A stretch of 64,000 nt of DNA from an uncultured Flavobacteriaceae bacterium (GCA_943789305.1 CALSTP010000001.1:658178-722177); one strand, 5' to 3'; shown: positions 31,336-43,105, numbered from the stretch's first letter. Numbers and translations: made by a program. Notes: generated from the sequence alone by a model not told the origin.

Positions 31336-34272
31336 ATGCAGAATAACGGACTAATAAAAATTTTCGGAATCCTTTTTGGAATTGTAAGCATCTATCAACT
31401 TTCGTTTACTTTCATTTCAAGTAGCCAAGAAGATAAGGCTAAATCCTTCGCCATCACTAGGGTAGCTGAAGATCAACCAGACTATGTTACTCTTAGAGAA
31501 CAAATCGAAACAAACTATTTGGATTCAATAGGGAATTTACCTCTTTATGGATTTACCTCTTACAATGATGCCAAAGGGAAAGAATTGAATAAAGGTCTTG
31601 ACTTGAAAGGAGGAATTAATGTAATTCTTCAAATTTCGGTAAAAGATATTTTAAAAGGATTAACGGATTATTCTAAAAATTCAACCTTCAACAAGGCATT
31701 GGATGATGCTGATCTTCTTCAAAAGAGTACAGATGAACCTTATGTAGAATCTTTTTTTACAGCTTTTGAGGCAATCAAAGGAGATGTTTCATTGGCAAAC
31801 CCTGAAATTTTTGCTAACAGAACATTGAGCGATGTCATAAATTTTGAAATGACTGATGAACAAGTACGTCCGATTGTTCGCCGTAAAATTGATGAATCTA
31901 TTGTTTCAGCTTTCGAAGTATTGAGAAAGCGTATTGATAAATTTGGAGTAACTCAACCAAACATTCAACGTCTTGGTACCTCGGGAAGAATTTTAGTAGA
32001 ACTTCCAGGAGCTCGTGATGTCGAGCGTGTAAAAAACCTATTACAAAGTACTGCCCAATTAGAATTTTGGGAAACATACAAAAACGATCAATTAGTAAAT
32101 TTCTTATACCAAGCAAACAACCTTTTAATTGAAAAAGGTGTCCAAGAAAGCAAAGAACCCACTGAAGCTTCCGCAATTGATGACCTTTTAGCTGATGTAG
32201 AAGCAAAAGACTCTGCTTCTATTGCACAAGGAAATCCAATTTTGGACCTAGTCAAAGGATATGGCTATCAAGGAGGACCTGTTTTAGCTCAATTTGCTAA
32301 AAAGGATAAGAATATTGTTTCGAGTTACCTTGACCTTCCTGAAGTAAGAAGATTATTGCCACAACAATTCCGTTACATAAGATTTGCTTGGGGAAAAGAA
32401 CAAGAGGAGTCTGAGTTGGTTGATCTTTATATTCTAAAGTCCAATAGAGAAAACACCCCCCCAATGAGTGGAGGAGTTATTGTTGACGCATTGCAATCCT
32501 ATGATCAAGTTGGTCAACCTTCTGTATCTATGCAAATGGATTCGAAGGGTGCGCGAGTATGGGAAAATTTAACAGGGAAAGCCTTCAGAGAAGCCAGTAA
32601 TATTGCTATTGTATTGGACGACGTTGTGTATTCTGCCCCTGGGGTTAGCAAAGGAGCAATATCCGGTGGTCGTTCCGAGATATCAGGTAATTTTACACTT
32701 AATGAAGCGATTGATTTAGCCAATGTTCTTAGAGCAGGTAAATTGCCAGCTTCTGCAGATATCATTCAGTCAGAAATTGTTGGACCTTCTCTAGGAAAAG
32801 AAGCTATTCAGAGCGGGATATACTCTTTTGTAATTGCATTATTTATCGTATTACTTTGGATGCTCTTTTATTACGGTTCATCGGGTATTTTCGCCGATGT
32901 AGCTCTGGTATTGAACATCTTACTTATTTTTGGAATTTTAGCAGGATTGGGTGCTGTATTGACCCTTCCTGGAATTGCAGGAATTGTTCTAACCATTGGT
33001 ATTTCAGTTGATGCAAACGTACTTATTTTCGAACGCATACGTGAGGAACTTAAAAAAGGTAAAGGACAACTCAAAGCGGTTGCTGATGGTTTTGATAACG
33101 CACTTTCATCCATTTTAGATGCAAACATAACAACAGGTTTAACAGCATTGATTCTGTTTGTATTTGGAACGGGGCCAATTAAAGGATTCGCAACTACCTT
33201 ATTGATCGGTATCGCAACTTCGTTGTTTACCGCCATTTTTATTACTAGACTATTAATTGATGGTCGTTCGATCAAAGGAAAAATAGTTTCTTTTGCTACC
33301 TCTGCAACTCAAGGATTGTTTCAAAACATGAGCATAACCTTTTTAGAAAAAAGAAAAATAGCTTATGTAATTTCAGGAGTTTTATTAATTTTTAGTGTAA
33401 CATCACTTACTTTTAAAGGATTAAATCAAGGAGTTGATTTTGTTGGAGGAAGATCTTACACTGTTCGTTTCGATAAGATTGTAAATCCAACAGAAATAGA
33501 AAGTGTTCTTGTTGATGCTTTTGGAAGTGTTGAAGCAAAAACATTTGGAGACGATAATCAATTAAAAATAACAACCAAATATAAGGTTGATGAAGAGGGG
33601 ACTGTAATTGATAACGAAATTTACGAAAAACTTTATGCAGGTTTACAAGCTTACCTTCCTCAAGGAATCACTTATGATGAATTTGTAAATGGATCTGACG
33701 TAAAGACAGTAGGGATAATGTCCTCAATTAAAGTTGGACCAACAATTGCGGATGACATCAAGCAAAATTCTTTTCTAGCTGTTTTTGGTTCTTTAATTGT
33801 TGTATTCTTATACATCTTATTGCGTTTCCGTAAATGGCAATTTTCTTTGGGAGCTGTTGCCGCAGTATTCCACGATGTGCTTATTGTTCTGGGGATATTT
33901 TCATTGACTTACTCCATCATGCCCTTTAACATGGAAATCAATCAAGCATTTATTGCTGCGATTTTGACCGTAATTGGATATTCTTTGAACGATACTGTAG
34001 TAGTTTTTGACCGTATTCGAGAATTTACAAATGAGCATTCTAAATGGGAATTGAACACCACGGTTAATTCAGCTTTAAACAGTACATTAAGTAGAACCTT
34101 AAATACTTCATTAACAACTTTATTGGTTTTATTAGCAATCTTTACATTTGGTGGAGAATCAATCCGAGGCTTTATGTTTGCATTGATAATAGGGGTTGTT
34201 GTAGGTACTTATAGTTCTGTATTTATTGCTACACCCGTAATGTTTGATACTCAAAATAAAAACAAAGCCTAG
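31336..34272 (+). CDS. secDF: fused protein translocase SecDF
   Basis: GLDLKGGINVILQISV, ITVGISVDANVLIFERIREELKKG (SecD half), GVDFVGGRSYTVRF and GYSLNDTVVVFDRIRE (SecF half). ATG at 31336; the ORF track start (31249) runs into the terminator tail. Confidence 0.93.
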   Translation: MQNNGLIKIFGILFGIVSIYQLSFTFISSSQEDKAKSFAITRVAEDQPDYVTLREQIETNYLDSIGNLPLYGFTSYNDAKGKELNKGLDLKGGINVILQISVKDILKGLTDYSKNSTFNKALDDADLLQKSTDEPYVESFFTAFEAIKGDVSLANPEIFANRTLSDVINFEMTDEQVRPIVRRKIDESIVSAFEVLRKRIDKFGVTQPNIQRLGTSGRILVELPGARDVERVKNLLQSTAQLEFWETYKNDQLVNFLYQANNLLIEKGVQESKEPTEASAIDDLLADVEAKDSASIAQGNPILDLVKGYGYQGGPVLAQFAKKDKNIVSSYLDLPEVRRLLPQQFRYIRFAWGKEQEESELVDLYILKSNRENTPPMSGGVIVDALQSYDQVGQPSVSMQMDSKGARVWENLTGKAFREASNIAIVLDDVVYSAPGVSKGAISGGRSEISGNFTLNEAIDLANVLRAGKLPASADIIQSEIVGPSLGKEAIQSGIYSFVIALFIVLLWMLFYYGSSGIFADVALVLNILLIFGILAGLGAVLTLPGIAGIVLTIGISVDANVLIFERIREELKKGKGQLKAVADGFDNALSSILDANITTGLTALILFVFGTGPIKGFATTLLIGIATSLFTAIFITRLLIDGRSIKGKIVSFATSATQGLFQNMSITFLEKRKIAYVISGVLLIFSVTSLTFKGLNQGVDFVGGRSYTVRFDKIVNPTEIESVLVDAFGSVEAKTFGDDNQLKITTKYKVDEEGTVIDNEIYEKLYAGLQAYLPQGITYDEFVNGSDVKTVGIMSSIKVGPTIADDIKQNSFLAVFGSLIVVFLYILLRFRKWQFSLGAVAAVFHDVLIVLGIFSLTYSIMPFNMEINQAFIAAILTVIGYSLNDTVVVFDRIREFTNEHSKWELNTTVNSALNSTLSRTLNTSLTTLLVLLAIFTFGGESIRGFMFALIIGVVVGTYSSVFIATPVMFDTQNKNKA

Positions 34273-34317
34273 GTAGGGGGGGATACAAATCACTTCTACT
34301 TTCTATAAAATATAAAT

Positions 34318-34341
34318 CACGGTGAGAGCCGTGTTTTTTTT
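34318..34341 (+). terminator. Rho-independent terminator downstream of secDF
   Basis: CACGG-TGAGAG-CCGTG followed by eight T. Confidence 0.8.
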
Positions 34342-34445
34342 GGTACTGTAGTTAATTTTATTGAAGTTTATTTCAGGATTAAAAGGCTTTGAGGATTAGA
34401 TTAATAAAAATTACAGCTTAAATATCTTGATGTTTAAAGGCTTAA

Positions 34446-34994
34446 TTATTTGATACCCAATCTTTTTTTGAGTGATCGAATGTGTTCAAGATGATGCATA
34501 CTGTGCCAAGCATAAAGTTTCATAACAATATACAAAGGATACTTTTTTGATCGTTCGGGATGATGGTATTCTTGCTCAAATTGACTTTCAGAAAGTGATT
34601 CGAAAAAAGCTACCCATCTTTGATGAATTCCTTTAAGCATTAAAATACTTGGGGAAACATCTGTGGATAAAGCATCCTCTAATTTTGCCCAATCAGATTC
34701 TGTATAATCTTTGATTTTTGGAGTTGACTCCAAAAATGCATGTTTTGATCTAAGATAAGCGTGTGAATGACTGTCAGCTAAATGGTGAACAACTTGAGCT
34801 ATTGTCCATCCTCCCTCTCGATAGGGTCTTTTTAGTTCACTTTCTTTTAACCCCTCTACTTCTTGTTCAATAAGAGTCGGAAAGTTTTTTAAAACGCTTA
34901 AAACTTCTTTTTTTTCTTTGGATGAAGGTTGATTGGTTGTCCATTCGAATTTTCCAATTGGGTATCGAAGCAAAAAAAGATCATTTGTACTCAT
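34446..34994 (-). CDS. DinB/YfiT-family metal-dependent hydrolase (bacillithiol transferase-like)
   Basis: LRYPIGKFEW...GGWTIAQVVHHLADSHSHAYLRSKHAF...MKLYAWHSMHHLEHIRSL, His metal-site pattern. Confidence 0.8.
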   Translation of the reverse strand: MSTNDLFLLRYPIGKFEWTTNQPSSKEKKEVLSVLKNFPTLIEQEVEGLKESELKRPYREGGWTIAQVVHHLADSHSHAYLRSKHAFLESTPKIKDYTESDWAKLEDALSTDVSPSILMLKGIHQRWVAFFESLSESQFEQEYHHPERSKKYPLYIVMKLYAWHSMHHLEHIRSLKKRLGIK

Positions 34995-35843
34995 TTAATT
35001 AGTTTTGGGTTTTTTGAACATAAAAAAGAGACCAAAAAGAATCATCGGAATACTCAGCCACTGTCCTGTGGAAAGAATGGGAAGATAGGTTTCAAAACCA
35101 CCTTGGCTTTCTTTGACGAACTCAACGATAAAGCGAATACCAAAAAGCGAAACAAAAAACAACCCAAATAAATAGCCTTCTTTTTGATTCTTTTTATTGT
35201 TGTAGAGATAACGCAGTAAAAAATAAAGCCCAATATAACCAATTGCTTCATAAAGTTGAGCAGGATGTCTTGGCGCAATTTCTCTTCTATTTATAAATAC
35301 AACCCCAAAATTGTTGCCTGTATAATTCCCAACAATTTCTGAATTAAAGAAATTTCCAATTCGTACAAATGCTGCGCCAATACTTACTGGGATTACCAAT
35401 CGATCTAAAATCCAAAAAAGGGGTTTATAAGTATATTTTTTTTGATACAAATACAAACCAGTGAAAATTCCAATAGAAGCTCCATGACTTGCCAAGCCTC
35501 TAAAACCTGTAAACTCATACCCTTCAATTAACCCGAACAATAAGCTTGTGTTTTCACGTTCTCGAATGGGAAGCAGAATTTCGATCAAATGATTTTGATA
35601 ATATCCCCAACTGTAAAAAAAGACTTCTCCGAGCCGTGCACCCAAAAGGGTTGCAATAACTACATAAAAAAGTAAAGGTTCAATATACTCAACAGATACT
35701 TTTTCTTTCTTGTAAAGATTACTCATTATGTAATAACCTAAAGAAAAAGCGATTACAAACATAAGACTGTAATAGTGGATTCCAAAGCTACCGATTTTAA
35801 AAAGTGTTTCGGAGGGTGCCCATTGTATTTTAGAAAAAAGCAT
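34995..35843 (-). CDS. lgt: prolipoprotein diacylglyceryl transferase
   Basis: RGLASHGASIGIF, RIGNFFNSEIVGNYT, RHPAQLYEAIGY. Confidence 0.93.
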   Translation of the reverse strand: MLFSKIQWAPSETLFKIGSFGIHYYSLMFVIAFSLGYYIMSNLYKKEKVSVEYIEPLLFYVVIATLLGARLGEVFFYSWGYYQNHLIEILLPIRERENTSLLFGLIEGYEFTGFRGLASHGASIGIFTGLYLYQKKYTYKPLFWILDRLVIPVSIGAAFVRIGNFFNSEIVGNYTGNNFGVVFINRREIAPRHPAQLYEAIGYIGLYFLLRYLYNNKKNQKEGYLFGLFFVSLFGIRFIVEFVKESQGGFETYLPILSTGQWLSIPMILFGLFFMFKKPKTN

Positions 35844-35897
35844 ATTTATAATTATTGGTTGATTAAAAGTACTTGATTTTAATTGATTTTCCCAAAC

Positions 35898-36119
35898 TTA
35901 AGGAACAGGATCATACCCTCCCTTAGACCAAGGGTGGCAGCTTAAAATCCTTTTGACTGTGAGGTAAAGTCCTTTGATGGGACCATGTTTTTCGAATGCT
36001 TCAAGTCCATATAGTGAACAACTGGGACTATACCGGCAACTTGCTGGTGTTAAAGGAGAAATTACAGAACGATAAAATTTTATAAGAATGATAAAAGGGA
36101 AAATTAAAATTTTTTTCAT
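35898..36119 (-). CDS. yidD: membrane protein insertion efficiency factor YidD
   Basis: [35 protein letters not shown]...[17 protein letters not shown]; start at the internal Met (36119). Confidence 0.9.
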   Translation of the reverse strand: MKKILIFPFIILIKFYRSVISPLTPASCRYSPSCSLYGLEAFEKHGPIKGLYLTVKRILSCHPWSKGGYDPVP

Positions 36120-36132
36120 GGAGGAACTTAAA

Positions 36133-37602
36133 TTAAATACTAAAACTAGTTCCGTCTTTTTCATCCTTGAGTTGGATACCAAGTCCCGAAAGTTCATCTC
36201 TAATTCTGTCAGATGTTTCAAAATCTTTATTGTCACGAGCAATTTTCCGAAAATCAATAAGCATGTTTACAGTTCCTTCTAAAGCAGTATTTAAGTCTGA
36301 TTTTTTTGATTTTCCAAATGATATTCCCATGATATCTTCTATGAAATTTTTCATTTTCCCAACTAATTTCAATTGATCGGATTTAGAAATGGATGCGGAA
36401 CCATTATTTACTGAATTTATGAAACGAATAGCCTCAAAAAGTTGTGCGATCAACATGGGACTGTTAAAGTCATCGTTCATTGCTTTATAACTTAGCTCCT
36501 CCCATTTAGCTATATCGAATCCTTCGGTTTTAGTTGAAGAAGTTAATTGAGTCAACAATAAGTAACCTTCTTTAAGTTTATTGTAACCTTTTTCTGAAGC
36601 CAAGAGAGCATCTTCACTTAAATCCACAATACTTCTGTAATGTGCTTGTAAAAGAAAAAAGCGGATAACTTCTGGACTAAAGGGCTTTGTGAAAATTGAG
36701 TTTTCTCCTGAAAACATTTCCTCAGGTAAAATATTATTTCCTGTTGATTTAGCCATTTTTTGACCATTCAAAGTCAACATATTTGCATGAAGCCAGTAGT
36801 TGACAGGAGAATGCTCTGTAATACACTCAGCTTGAGCAATCTCACATTCGTGATGTGGGAACTTGAGATCCATTCCTCCGCCATGAATATCAAATTGATT
36901 GCCAAGATATTTTGTACTCATTGCAGTACATTCAAGATGCCATCCTGGGAAACCATCACTCCACGGAGAGGGCCATCTCATGATATGTCTTGGTTCTGAT
37001 TTTTTCCAAAGAGCAAAATCTTGAGGATTTTTTTTATCACTTTGACCGTCAAGTGAGCGGGTATTATGAATAAGGTCTTCAATTTTTCTACCGCTTAATT
37101 TTCCGTAGCTATGTGTTTCGTTATACTTAAGAACATCGAAATAAACAGAACCATTGATTTCATAAGCAAATCCTTTTTTTAGAATCGATTTTATAATTTC
37201 AATTTGTTCAATAATATGTCCTGTAGCAGTAGGTTCAATACTCGGAGGAAGGTTGTTAAATTGAGCTAGAGTTTTGTGAAAATCTACTGTGTACCGTTGA
37301 ACCACTTCCATTGGTTCAATGGCTTCAAGACGTGCTTTTTTTGCAATCCGATCTTCTCCTTCATCTGCGTCATTTTCTAAATGTCCAGCATCTGTTATGT
37401 TTCGTACATATCTAACTTTATATCCGATATGTTTTAGGTAGCGAAAGATCAGGTCAAAGGATATGAAGGTTCTGCAATTTCCTAAATGTACATTACTGTA
37501 AACTGTTGGTCCACAAACATACATGCCTACGTAATTTTTTGTAATTGGAGTAAAAACTTCCTTTTTACCACTTAAGGAATTGTAGACAGTAAGTTGCTGC
37601 AT
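36133..37602 (-). CDS. cysS: cysteinyl-tRNA synthetase
   Basis: [66 protein letters not shown]. Confidence 0.95.
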   Translation of the reverse strand: MQQLTVYNSLSGKKEVFTPITKNYVGMYVCGPTVYSNVHLGNCRTFISFDLIFRYLKHIGYKVRYVRNITDAGHLENDADEGEDRIAKKARLEAIEPMEVVQRYTVDFHKTLAQFNNLPPSIEPTATGHIIEQIEIIKSILKKGFAYEINGSVYFDVLKYNETHSYGKLSGRKIEDLIHNTRSLDGQSDKKNPQDFALWKKSEPRHIMRWPSPWSDGFPGWHLECTAMSTKYLGNQFDIHGGGMDLKFPHHECEIAQAECITEHSPVNYWLHANMLTLNGQKMAKSTGNNILPEEMFSGENSIFTKPFSPEVIRFFLLQAHYRSIVDLSEDALLASEKGYNKLKEGYLLLTQLTSSTKTEGFDIAKWEELSYKAMNDDFNSPMLIAQLFEAIRFINSVNNGSASISKSDQLKLVGKMKNFIEDIMGISFGKSKKSDLNTALEGTVNMLIDFRKIARDNKDFETSDRIRDELSGLGIQLKDEKDGTSFSI

Positions 37603-38282
37603 TAGAATTCTGTATCGAGTTTAATGTAATCCAAAAATTCTCGTTTAGTCTCATTATTTTTAAAAGCTCCACCAAATTCAGAAGTAATAGTACTGCTGCT
37701 AATATCTTTAATTCCTCTTGAATTCACACACAAGTGTTTTGCATCAATTACACAAGCAACATCTTCAGTACCTAAAACACTTTTTAGTTCTTTAACAATT
37801 TGAAGAGTAAGACGTTCTTGTACTTGGGGACGCTTTGCGTAATATTGAACAATTCGGTTCATTTTTGATAAACCAACAACTGTACCCTTTGAGATGTACG
37901 CTAAGTGAGCTTTTCCGATAATAGGGAGTAAATGATGCTCGCAGGTTGAATATAAAGTAATATTTTTTTCAACCAAAATCTCACCGTATTTGTAACTATT
38001 ACTAAAAGTAGATGCTTTAGGTTTTTTCTTGGGGTGTAACCCTCCAAAAATTTCATCAACATACATTTTAGCAACTCTGTTTGGTGTACCTTTTAAACTA
38101 TCGTCTGTCAAATCCATACCTAAAATATGAAGGATGTCAGCAACTTTTTCTTCAATTAATTCTATTTTTTCTTGATTACTAAGCTCAAAGGCATCTGGTC
38201 GAACAGGATTATCGGAACTACTTCCCACATGGTCATCACCATATGAATCAACAGCCTCTTCTAAGGAATTTTTTATTTTCAT
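37602..38282 (-). CDS. folE: GTP cyclohydrolase I
   Basis: [42 protein letters not shown]; start taken at MKIKNS. Confidence 0.93.
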   Translation of the reverse strand: MKIKNSLEEAVDSYGDDHVGSSSDNPVRPDAFELSNQEKIELIEEKVADILHILGMDLTDDSLKGTPNRVAKMYVDEIFGGLHPKKKPKASTFSNSYKYGEILVEKNITLYSTCEHHLLPIIGKAHLAYISKGTVVGLSKMNRIVQYYAKRPQVQERLTLQIVKELKSVLGTEDVACVIDAKHLCVNSRGIKDISSSTITSEFGGAFKNNETKREFLDYIKLDTEF

Positions 38283-38363
38283 AGTGTTTTTTAAACTCCA
38301 GCAAAGATAAGCATTTATACTAAATATCATTAATCATACCAGATTTTAGATGCTTGCTTCAAA

Positions 38364-39863
38364 TTATAATTTGAGTATGTAAGTAAATCTAAAATTTAGT
38401 TGGTCCTTTTTTAAGTTTATGGTATCGGTAAGTCCACTTGAAAATAGTTGTTGCTGGTCGTTAAAATCGCTACTTGCAATGCTGAAGTCCAGAGAACTTC
38501 CTCCGAAGTTAATACCCCCGCCAATACTCATGATGGAGCCACTATTATCAAAATTCTTTAAGAATGCGTTTTGTTTTACATATCCTGCTCTTAAACTGTA
38601 ATTTCCGAAACGATATTCTCCACCAATTTTTAGAATGCCTTCGGTAGATAAATTGTTTTTTATTACATCGTTTTGATCTTGAAAGTAAGTATCGTTGGGT
38701 TCATTAAAATTTGCTGAATCATAATTTATTCGAGTATAATCAACACTAATCAATCCTTCTTTACCAAAAATATAAGCTAAACTTCCTGTGTATTTTGAAG
38801 GGGTTCTAAAACGATACTCTGGATATATGTTTATCACATTTGGTTCAACAGCGATATCTGAGCCATCATTGCTTGCAACAAATTGTTCGGTTTCTTCTAT
38901 AATAGAAAACCAAGTTGGACTTTCATAACTTAATCCTAAACGCAACTGATCTGTTAATTTAGTAATAGCTCCAATTTGAAACGAAAATCCTTTTCCAAGG
39001 GTCAAAAGCTTGTTGTTAAAACGAAAAGAATTTAATGCAGAAGTATTGGAGTAATTGCTTTCATAAAAGTCAGTTTGCTCAATATATTCAAGGTTATATG
39101 AATTTAAATTAAGGCCGAAGTAATATTTTTTTTGATATTCTCCACTAAAGTTAAAGGCATATTTATTGATTCCCCCACTTCTTGAGGTTACATATTCATG
39201 AAAATATCCATTAGATGCTGGATTAACGGTGCTGTAGTATTCTGTGTTCAATGGCTCATCAAGATTGGCCTCAATCATATAAGATTGGTAACCCAAAAAC
39301 CCTTGTTGTTCATCAAAGCCAAAATTTTCTCCTAAATATGAATACAACTCACTTATGCTTTCCCGTTGTGTTGTCTGAAAGTTTTCTAATGCTACTCCTT
39401 GCGCAAAATTTAGAAAATAGATATCAATTCCATTGGGATTATATCCTTCAGCTTCAAAAACGGAATTAAAGTTTGCCTTTTTTTGATAATCAAACGAAAA
39501 ACTAATTTTTGACCATGGACTTACTTCTGAGTTTTTTAAAACGAATACAAAACCAAATTGATCAAAATCAAAATTATTGCTAGAAGTTTCAAAACCAGTA
39601 TCGTAATAATTTGAATTAATTTTATTTCTACCCGAATTCATCGAAATACCAATTTGGGAGTGTTCAAAAACAGAACTGGATGCAGGGTTAACTTGAAGAG
39701 CACTTAAGTCTCCTCCAAGGGCCCCAAAAGCACCACCCATAGCTGTAAATCGAGCAGTACCATTAAGGTTTGGGGTACTATAACGAATAACATCCTCTAG
39801 ACTTTGAGCATTCATAGAAGCGGTAAAAAAAATCAATAATATGGCTTTATGGAATTGATTCAT
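38364..39863 (-). CDS. OmpP1/FadL-like outer membrane protein
   Basis: Signal peptide; RFTAMGGAFGALGGDLSALQVNPASSSVF; C-terminal barrel. Confidence 0.75.
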   Translation of the reverse strand: MNQFHKAILLIFFTASMNAQSLEDVIRYSTPNLNGTARFTAMGGAFGALGGDLSALQVNPASSSVFEHSQIGISMNSGRNKINSNYYDTGFETSSNNFDFDQFGFVFVLKNSEVSPWSKISFSFDYQKKANFNSVFEAEGYNPNGIDIYFLNFAQGVALENFQTTQRESISELYSYLGENFGFDEQQGFLGYQSYMIEANLDEPLNTEYYSTVNPASNGYFHEYVTSRSGGINKYAFNFSGEYQKKYYFGLNLNSYNLEYIEQTDFYESNYSNTSALNSFRFNNKLLTLGKGFSFQIGAITKLTDQLRLGLSYESPTWFSIIEETEQFVASNDGSDIAVEPNVINIYPEYRFRTPSKYTGSLAYIFGKEGLISVDYTRINYDSANFNEPNDTYFQDQNDVIKNNLSTEGILKIGGEYRFGNYSLRAGYVKQNAFLKNFDNSGSIMSIGGGINFGGSSLDFSIASSDFNDQQQLFSSGLTDTINLKKDQLNFRFTYILKL

Positions 39864-39892
39864 AGGATAAATTTTTAGATGGAATTAAATAT

Positions 39893-40993
39893 TTAGTTTC
39901 TTCTTGAACTTGAAGATCTTGAACCTGACGAGCGTGAACCTGACGAACGTGAGCTATAGCTAGATCTAGATGGAGAAGAGGCTCGATCAATAGTACTTCT
40001 TCTAGAACTATTGTAGTTGTTGTTTGAATTACTGTTACTACTTCTGTTGGAATTATAATTATTTGATTTCGAATATGCCTTTGGTTTGTAATAGTTTGGA
40101 TCAGAAGAATTTCTTCTGGCTCGAGGATTTTTAACTGCTTGTTTGATTGAATTACCATTAGTCGTGGTAATGTATCGACGACTGTAGTTTCTTAAATTCT
40201 CCGCACTATTTCTTCTTACATTTACCCCATTTCGAGTCAGAGATGGAACTCTGATTGATGACTGATTTGTGGATCTAAGGGTTCCACCTTTTCTTGAAGA
40301 ATCCGATGAGGTTCTTATGGGAGCAGAGGAACGTCTTGCACTATTTCCTCCTCTTCTCGAATTTGAATAGGATCTTCTTTTGGGTTGATATCGGTTAGCA
40401 TAGCGATTGTAACGATTGTTATAAAACCTGTCATGGGGGTAAAATCTTCCATAGTAATAAGGATTGTAAAACCCAAAACCATAAGAAGGATATAAGGGAT
40501 TAAAATATCCCCATCGATAGGGGTTATAAAAGTTATTAAATCTTCCATAAAACCCTCCACCATAAAAACCAAAACGAAAACCATTATTAAAAAAATAGGG
40601 GTCATATCCCAAGTATCCTAGGCTATAATCAATTGGAGATCCCACTAGGTAAATATTGGTTCTTTGAGGTGAACTTCCCCATTGTCCCTGACTTGAATTA
40701 GAAGCATTATTAGGTGAATTTGCACTGCTATAACTACCTGTATCCGTAAAATAGATATCCTCATTAGTGTCATCCCACATATATTCTTTTGACTTTTCAT
40801 CAAAGTATTGAGAATAGCCAGAAGATTTTGGAGTTTCATTTTTTTGTACTACAACTTTTTGTTGGTCACTACCATAAATTCCATCTTCTGCGTAATAGGA
40901 GGTGGGTTGAAAACTCCCACATGAAAATAAAATGATAGAAAAAAAGATGCCTGTATTTATTCTGAGAATCGAAGCTAACTGAAAATTTTTCAT
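39893..40993 (-). CDS. putative lipoprotein with Tyr/Phe/Gly/Asn-rich centre and Ser/Arg/Asn-rich tail
   Basis: Lipobox IILFSCGSF; strongly biased composition after about residue 120. Confidence 0.65.
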   Translation of the reverse strand: MKNFQLASILRINTGIFFSIILFSCGSFQPTSYYAEDGIYGSDQQKVVVQKNETPKSSGYSQYFDEKSKEYMWDDTNEDIYFTDTGSYSSANSPNNASNSSQGQWGSSPQRTNIYLVGSPIDYSLGYLGYDPYFFNNGFRFGFYGGGFYGRFNNFYNPYRWGYFNPLYPSYGFGFYNPYYYGRFYPHDRFYNNRYNRYANRYQPKRRSYSNSRRGGNSARRSSAPIRTSSDSSRKGGTLRSTNQSSIRVPSLTRNGVNVRRNSAENLRNYSRRYITTTNGNSIKQAVKNPRARRNSSDPNYYKPKAYSKSNNYNSNRSSNSNSNNNYNSSRRSTIDRASSPSRSSYSSRSSGSRSSGSRSSSSRRN

Positions 40994-41089
40994 AACATTT
41001 TATTTTAGTAGTCATAACAAAAGTAAAATAATTAGTTTTGCCATAACAAATGATTTAAAAATACTACATTCAAAATCTGTGCCAAAATA

Positions 41090-42568
41090 ATGTCAAAGAA
41101 ACTTACAAAGAGATCAGAAGATTACTCCAAATGGTATAACGAGTTAGTAACCAGGGCGGATCTTGCAGAGAATTCAGCTGTACGAGGGTGCATGGTAATT
41201 AAACCCTACGGTTATGCCATTTGGGAGAAAATGCAAGCAGAATTAGATTCGAAATTTAAGGAAACGGGACACCAAAATGCCTACTTTCCTCTTTTTGTTC
41301 CAAAAAATCTATTTGAAGCTGAGGAAAAAAATGCAGAGGGATTTGCAAAAGAATGTGCGGTAGTTACACATTATCGTTTGAAGAATAATCCAGAAGAGAA
41401 GGGAAAGTTAATGGTTGATCCAGAAGCAAAACTAGAAGAAGAACTTGTAGTTCGTCCAACTAGTGAAGCTATTATTTGGAGTACTTATAAAAATTGGATT
41501 CAATCCTACAGGGATTTACCTATACTGATTAACCAGTGGGCTAATGTGGTTCGTTGGGAAATGCGTACTCGCTTGTTTTTGAGAACTGCTGAATTTTTAT
41601 GGCAAGAGGGACATACTGCTCATGCAACCCGACAAGAAGCTTTAGACGAAACTATTTTGATTAATGATATCTATGCCAATTTTGTAGAAAATTTTATGGC
41701 AATACCAGTCATCAAAGGTGTTAAATCTGAAAGCGAACGATTTGCAGGAGCAGAGCAAACCCATTGTATAGAAGCTCTGATGCAAGATGGTAAAGCTTTG
41801 CAGGCAGGAACTTCACACTTTTTGGGGCAAAACTTTGCTAAGGCTTTCGATGTAAAGTTTGCAAACAAAGAAGGAAAACTAGAACATGTTTGGGCTAGCT
41901 CTTGGGGTGTTTCAACTCGTTTGATGGGTGCCCTTATAATGACTCACTCAGATGATAATGGTTTGGTTTTACCTCCAAATTTGGCACCAATACAAGTAAT
42001 TATTGTACCAATTTATAAAGGAGAAGAACAATTTTCGGCAATATCAGAGGTGGCTCAAGAAATTAAACAACAATTAGTTGATGCTGGTGTAAGTGTAAAA
42101 TTTGACGATCGAGATAATGTTAAGCCAGGATATAAATTCAATGATTATGAACTCAAGGGAGTTCCTTTAAGAATAGCAATTGGACCAAAAGATTTAGAAA
42201 AAGATCAAGTAGAGCTGGCTCGAAGAGATACACTTTCAAAGTCTTTTATTTCAAAAGATTCTGTTGCAGTGGTAATTCCAAGCTTGTTGAAAGAAATTCA
42301 AGAAACATTATATACAAAAGCCACAAATTATAGAGACGAACACATTAGTGAAGTAAATGATTTTGAATCTTTTAAAGAAATCCTGAATTCAAAGGGGGGA
42401 TTTATTTCTGCTCACTGGGATGGTACAGCAAAATCTGAGGAAGCTATAAAAAAGGCTACCAAAGCCACAATTCGATGCATTCCTAATAACACAAAACCCG
42501 AAGATGGCGTGTGTGTTTTTTCAGGGAACCCTTCTAAACAAAGGGTTTTATTTGCTAAAGCCTACTAA
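41090..42568 (+). CDS. proS: prolyl-tRNA synthetase
   Basis: [63 protein letters not shown]. Confidence 0.95.
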   Translation: MSKKLTKRSEDYSKWYNELVTRADLAENSAVRGCMVIKPYGYAIWEKMQAELDSKFKETGHQNAYFPLFVPKNLFEAEEKNAEGFAKECAVVTHYRLKNNPEEKGKLMVDPEAKLEEELVVRPTSEAIIWSTYKNWIQSYRDLPILINQWANVVRWEMRTRLFLRTAEFLWQEGHTAHATRQEALDETILINDIYANFVENFMAIPVIKGVKSESERFAGAEQTHCIEALMQDGKALQAGTSHFLGQNFAKAFDVKFANKEGKLEHVWASSWGVSTRLMGALIMTHSDDNGLVLPPNLAPIQVIIVPIYKGEEQFSAISEVAQEIKQQLVDAGVSVKFDDRDNVKPGYKFNDYELKGVPLRIAIGPKDLEKDQVELARRDTLSKSFISKDSVAVVIPSLLKEIQETLYTKATNYRDEHISEVNDFESFKEILNSKGGFISAHWDGTAKSEEAIKKATKATIRCIPNNTKPEDGVCVFSGNPSKQRVLFAKAY

Positions 42569-42688
42569 TCAGTGCTCTCAAACATTCTTCTTTTGTGGAT
42601 AAAAAAAAATAAATAAATCAATAAAAATTTAAACGAAAAGGGTTGCATGGTATATTATTTCGTTTTAGATTTGCAACCATAAAAAAAT

Positions 42689-42760
42689 GGCCCGTTCGTC
42701 TATCGGTTAGGACGTTAGGTTTTCATCCTAGAAAGAGGGGTTCGACTCCCCTACGGGCTA
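42689..42760 (+). tRNA. tRNA-Glu (anticodon TTC)
   Basis: GGCCCGT...TTTTCAT...GGGGTTCGACTCCCC...ACGGGCTA cloverleaf; TAGATTTG promoter element at 42666-42673. Confidence 0.95.
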
Positions 42761-42782
42761 CACATAAAAAAACAATATTTAG

Positions 42783-43034
42783 ATGGCAAATCATAAATCT
42801 GCATTAAAGAGAATTAGATCAAACGACAAGAAGCGTTTGCGCAATCGTTTTCAACACAAAACAGCTCGAAATGCTGTCAAAAAACTCAAAGAGCTTACAA
42901 ATCGTAAAGAAGCTGATGTTTTGTTAAAAACAGTTATCTCTATGTTAGATAAACTATCTAAGAAAAATATTATTCATTCCAACAAAGCAGCTAATTTAAA
43001 GTCTAAGCTAACCAAACATGTTTCTGCATTGTAA
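42783..43034 (+). CDS. rpsT: 30S ribosomal protein S20
   Basis: MANHKSALKRIRSNDKKRLRNRFQHKTARNAVKKL...IIHSNKAANLKSKLTKHV. Confidence 0.94.
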   Translation: MANHKSALKRIRSNDKKRLRNRFQHKTARNAVKKLKELTNRKEADVLLKTVISMLDKLSKKNIIHSNKAANLKSKLTKHVSAL

Positions 43035-43060
43035 TAGAATGTTATTATTTCATAAAAAAA

Positions 43061-43090
43061 AGTGCTATTTTTTTAATAGCACTTTTTTTT
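43061..43090. terminator. Bidirectional intrinsic terminator between rpsT and rho
   Basis: AGTGCTATT ... AATAGCACT with flanking A-run and T-run. Confidence 0.85.
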
Positions 43091-43105
43091 TGAATTGACA
43101 TTAAA

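Noticed and set aside
32871-33275. 134-aa minus-strand ORF within secDF
   Set aside because: Antisense to a conserved SecD region, no promoter or family signature.
40315-40605. Alternative-frame ORFs overlapping the low-complexity lipoprotein (also 39847-40158, 40645-40839)
   Set aside because: Same-strand frame shadows generated by biased codons; the 39893-40993 frame has the signal peptide and lipobox.
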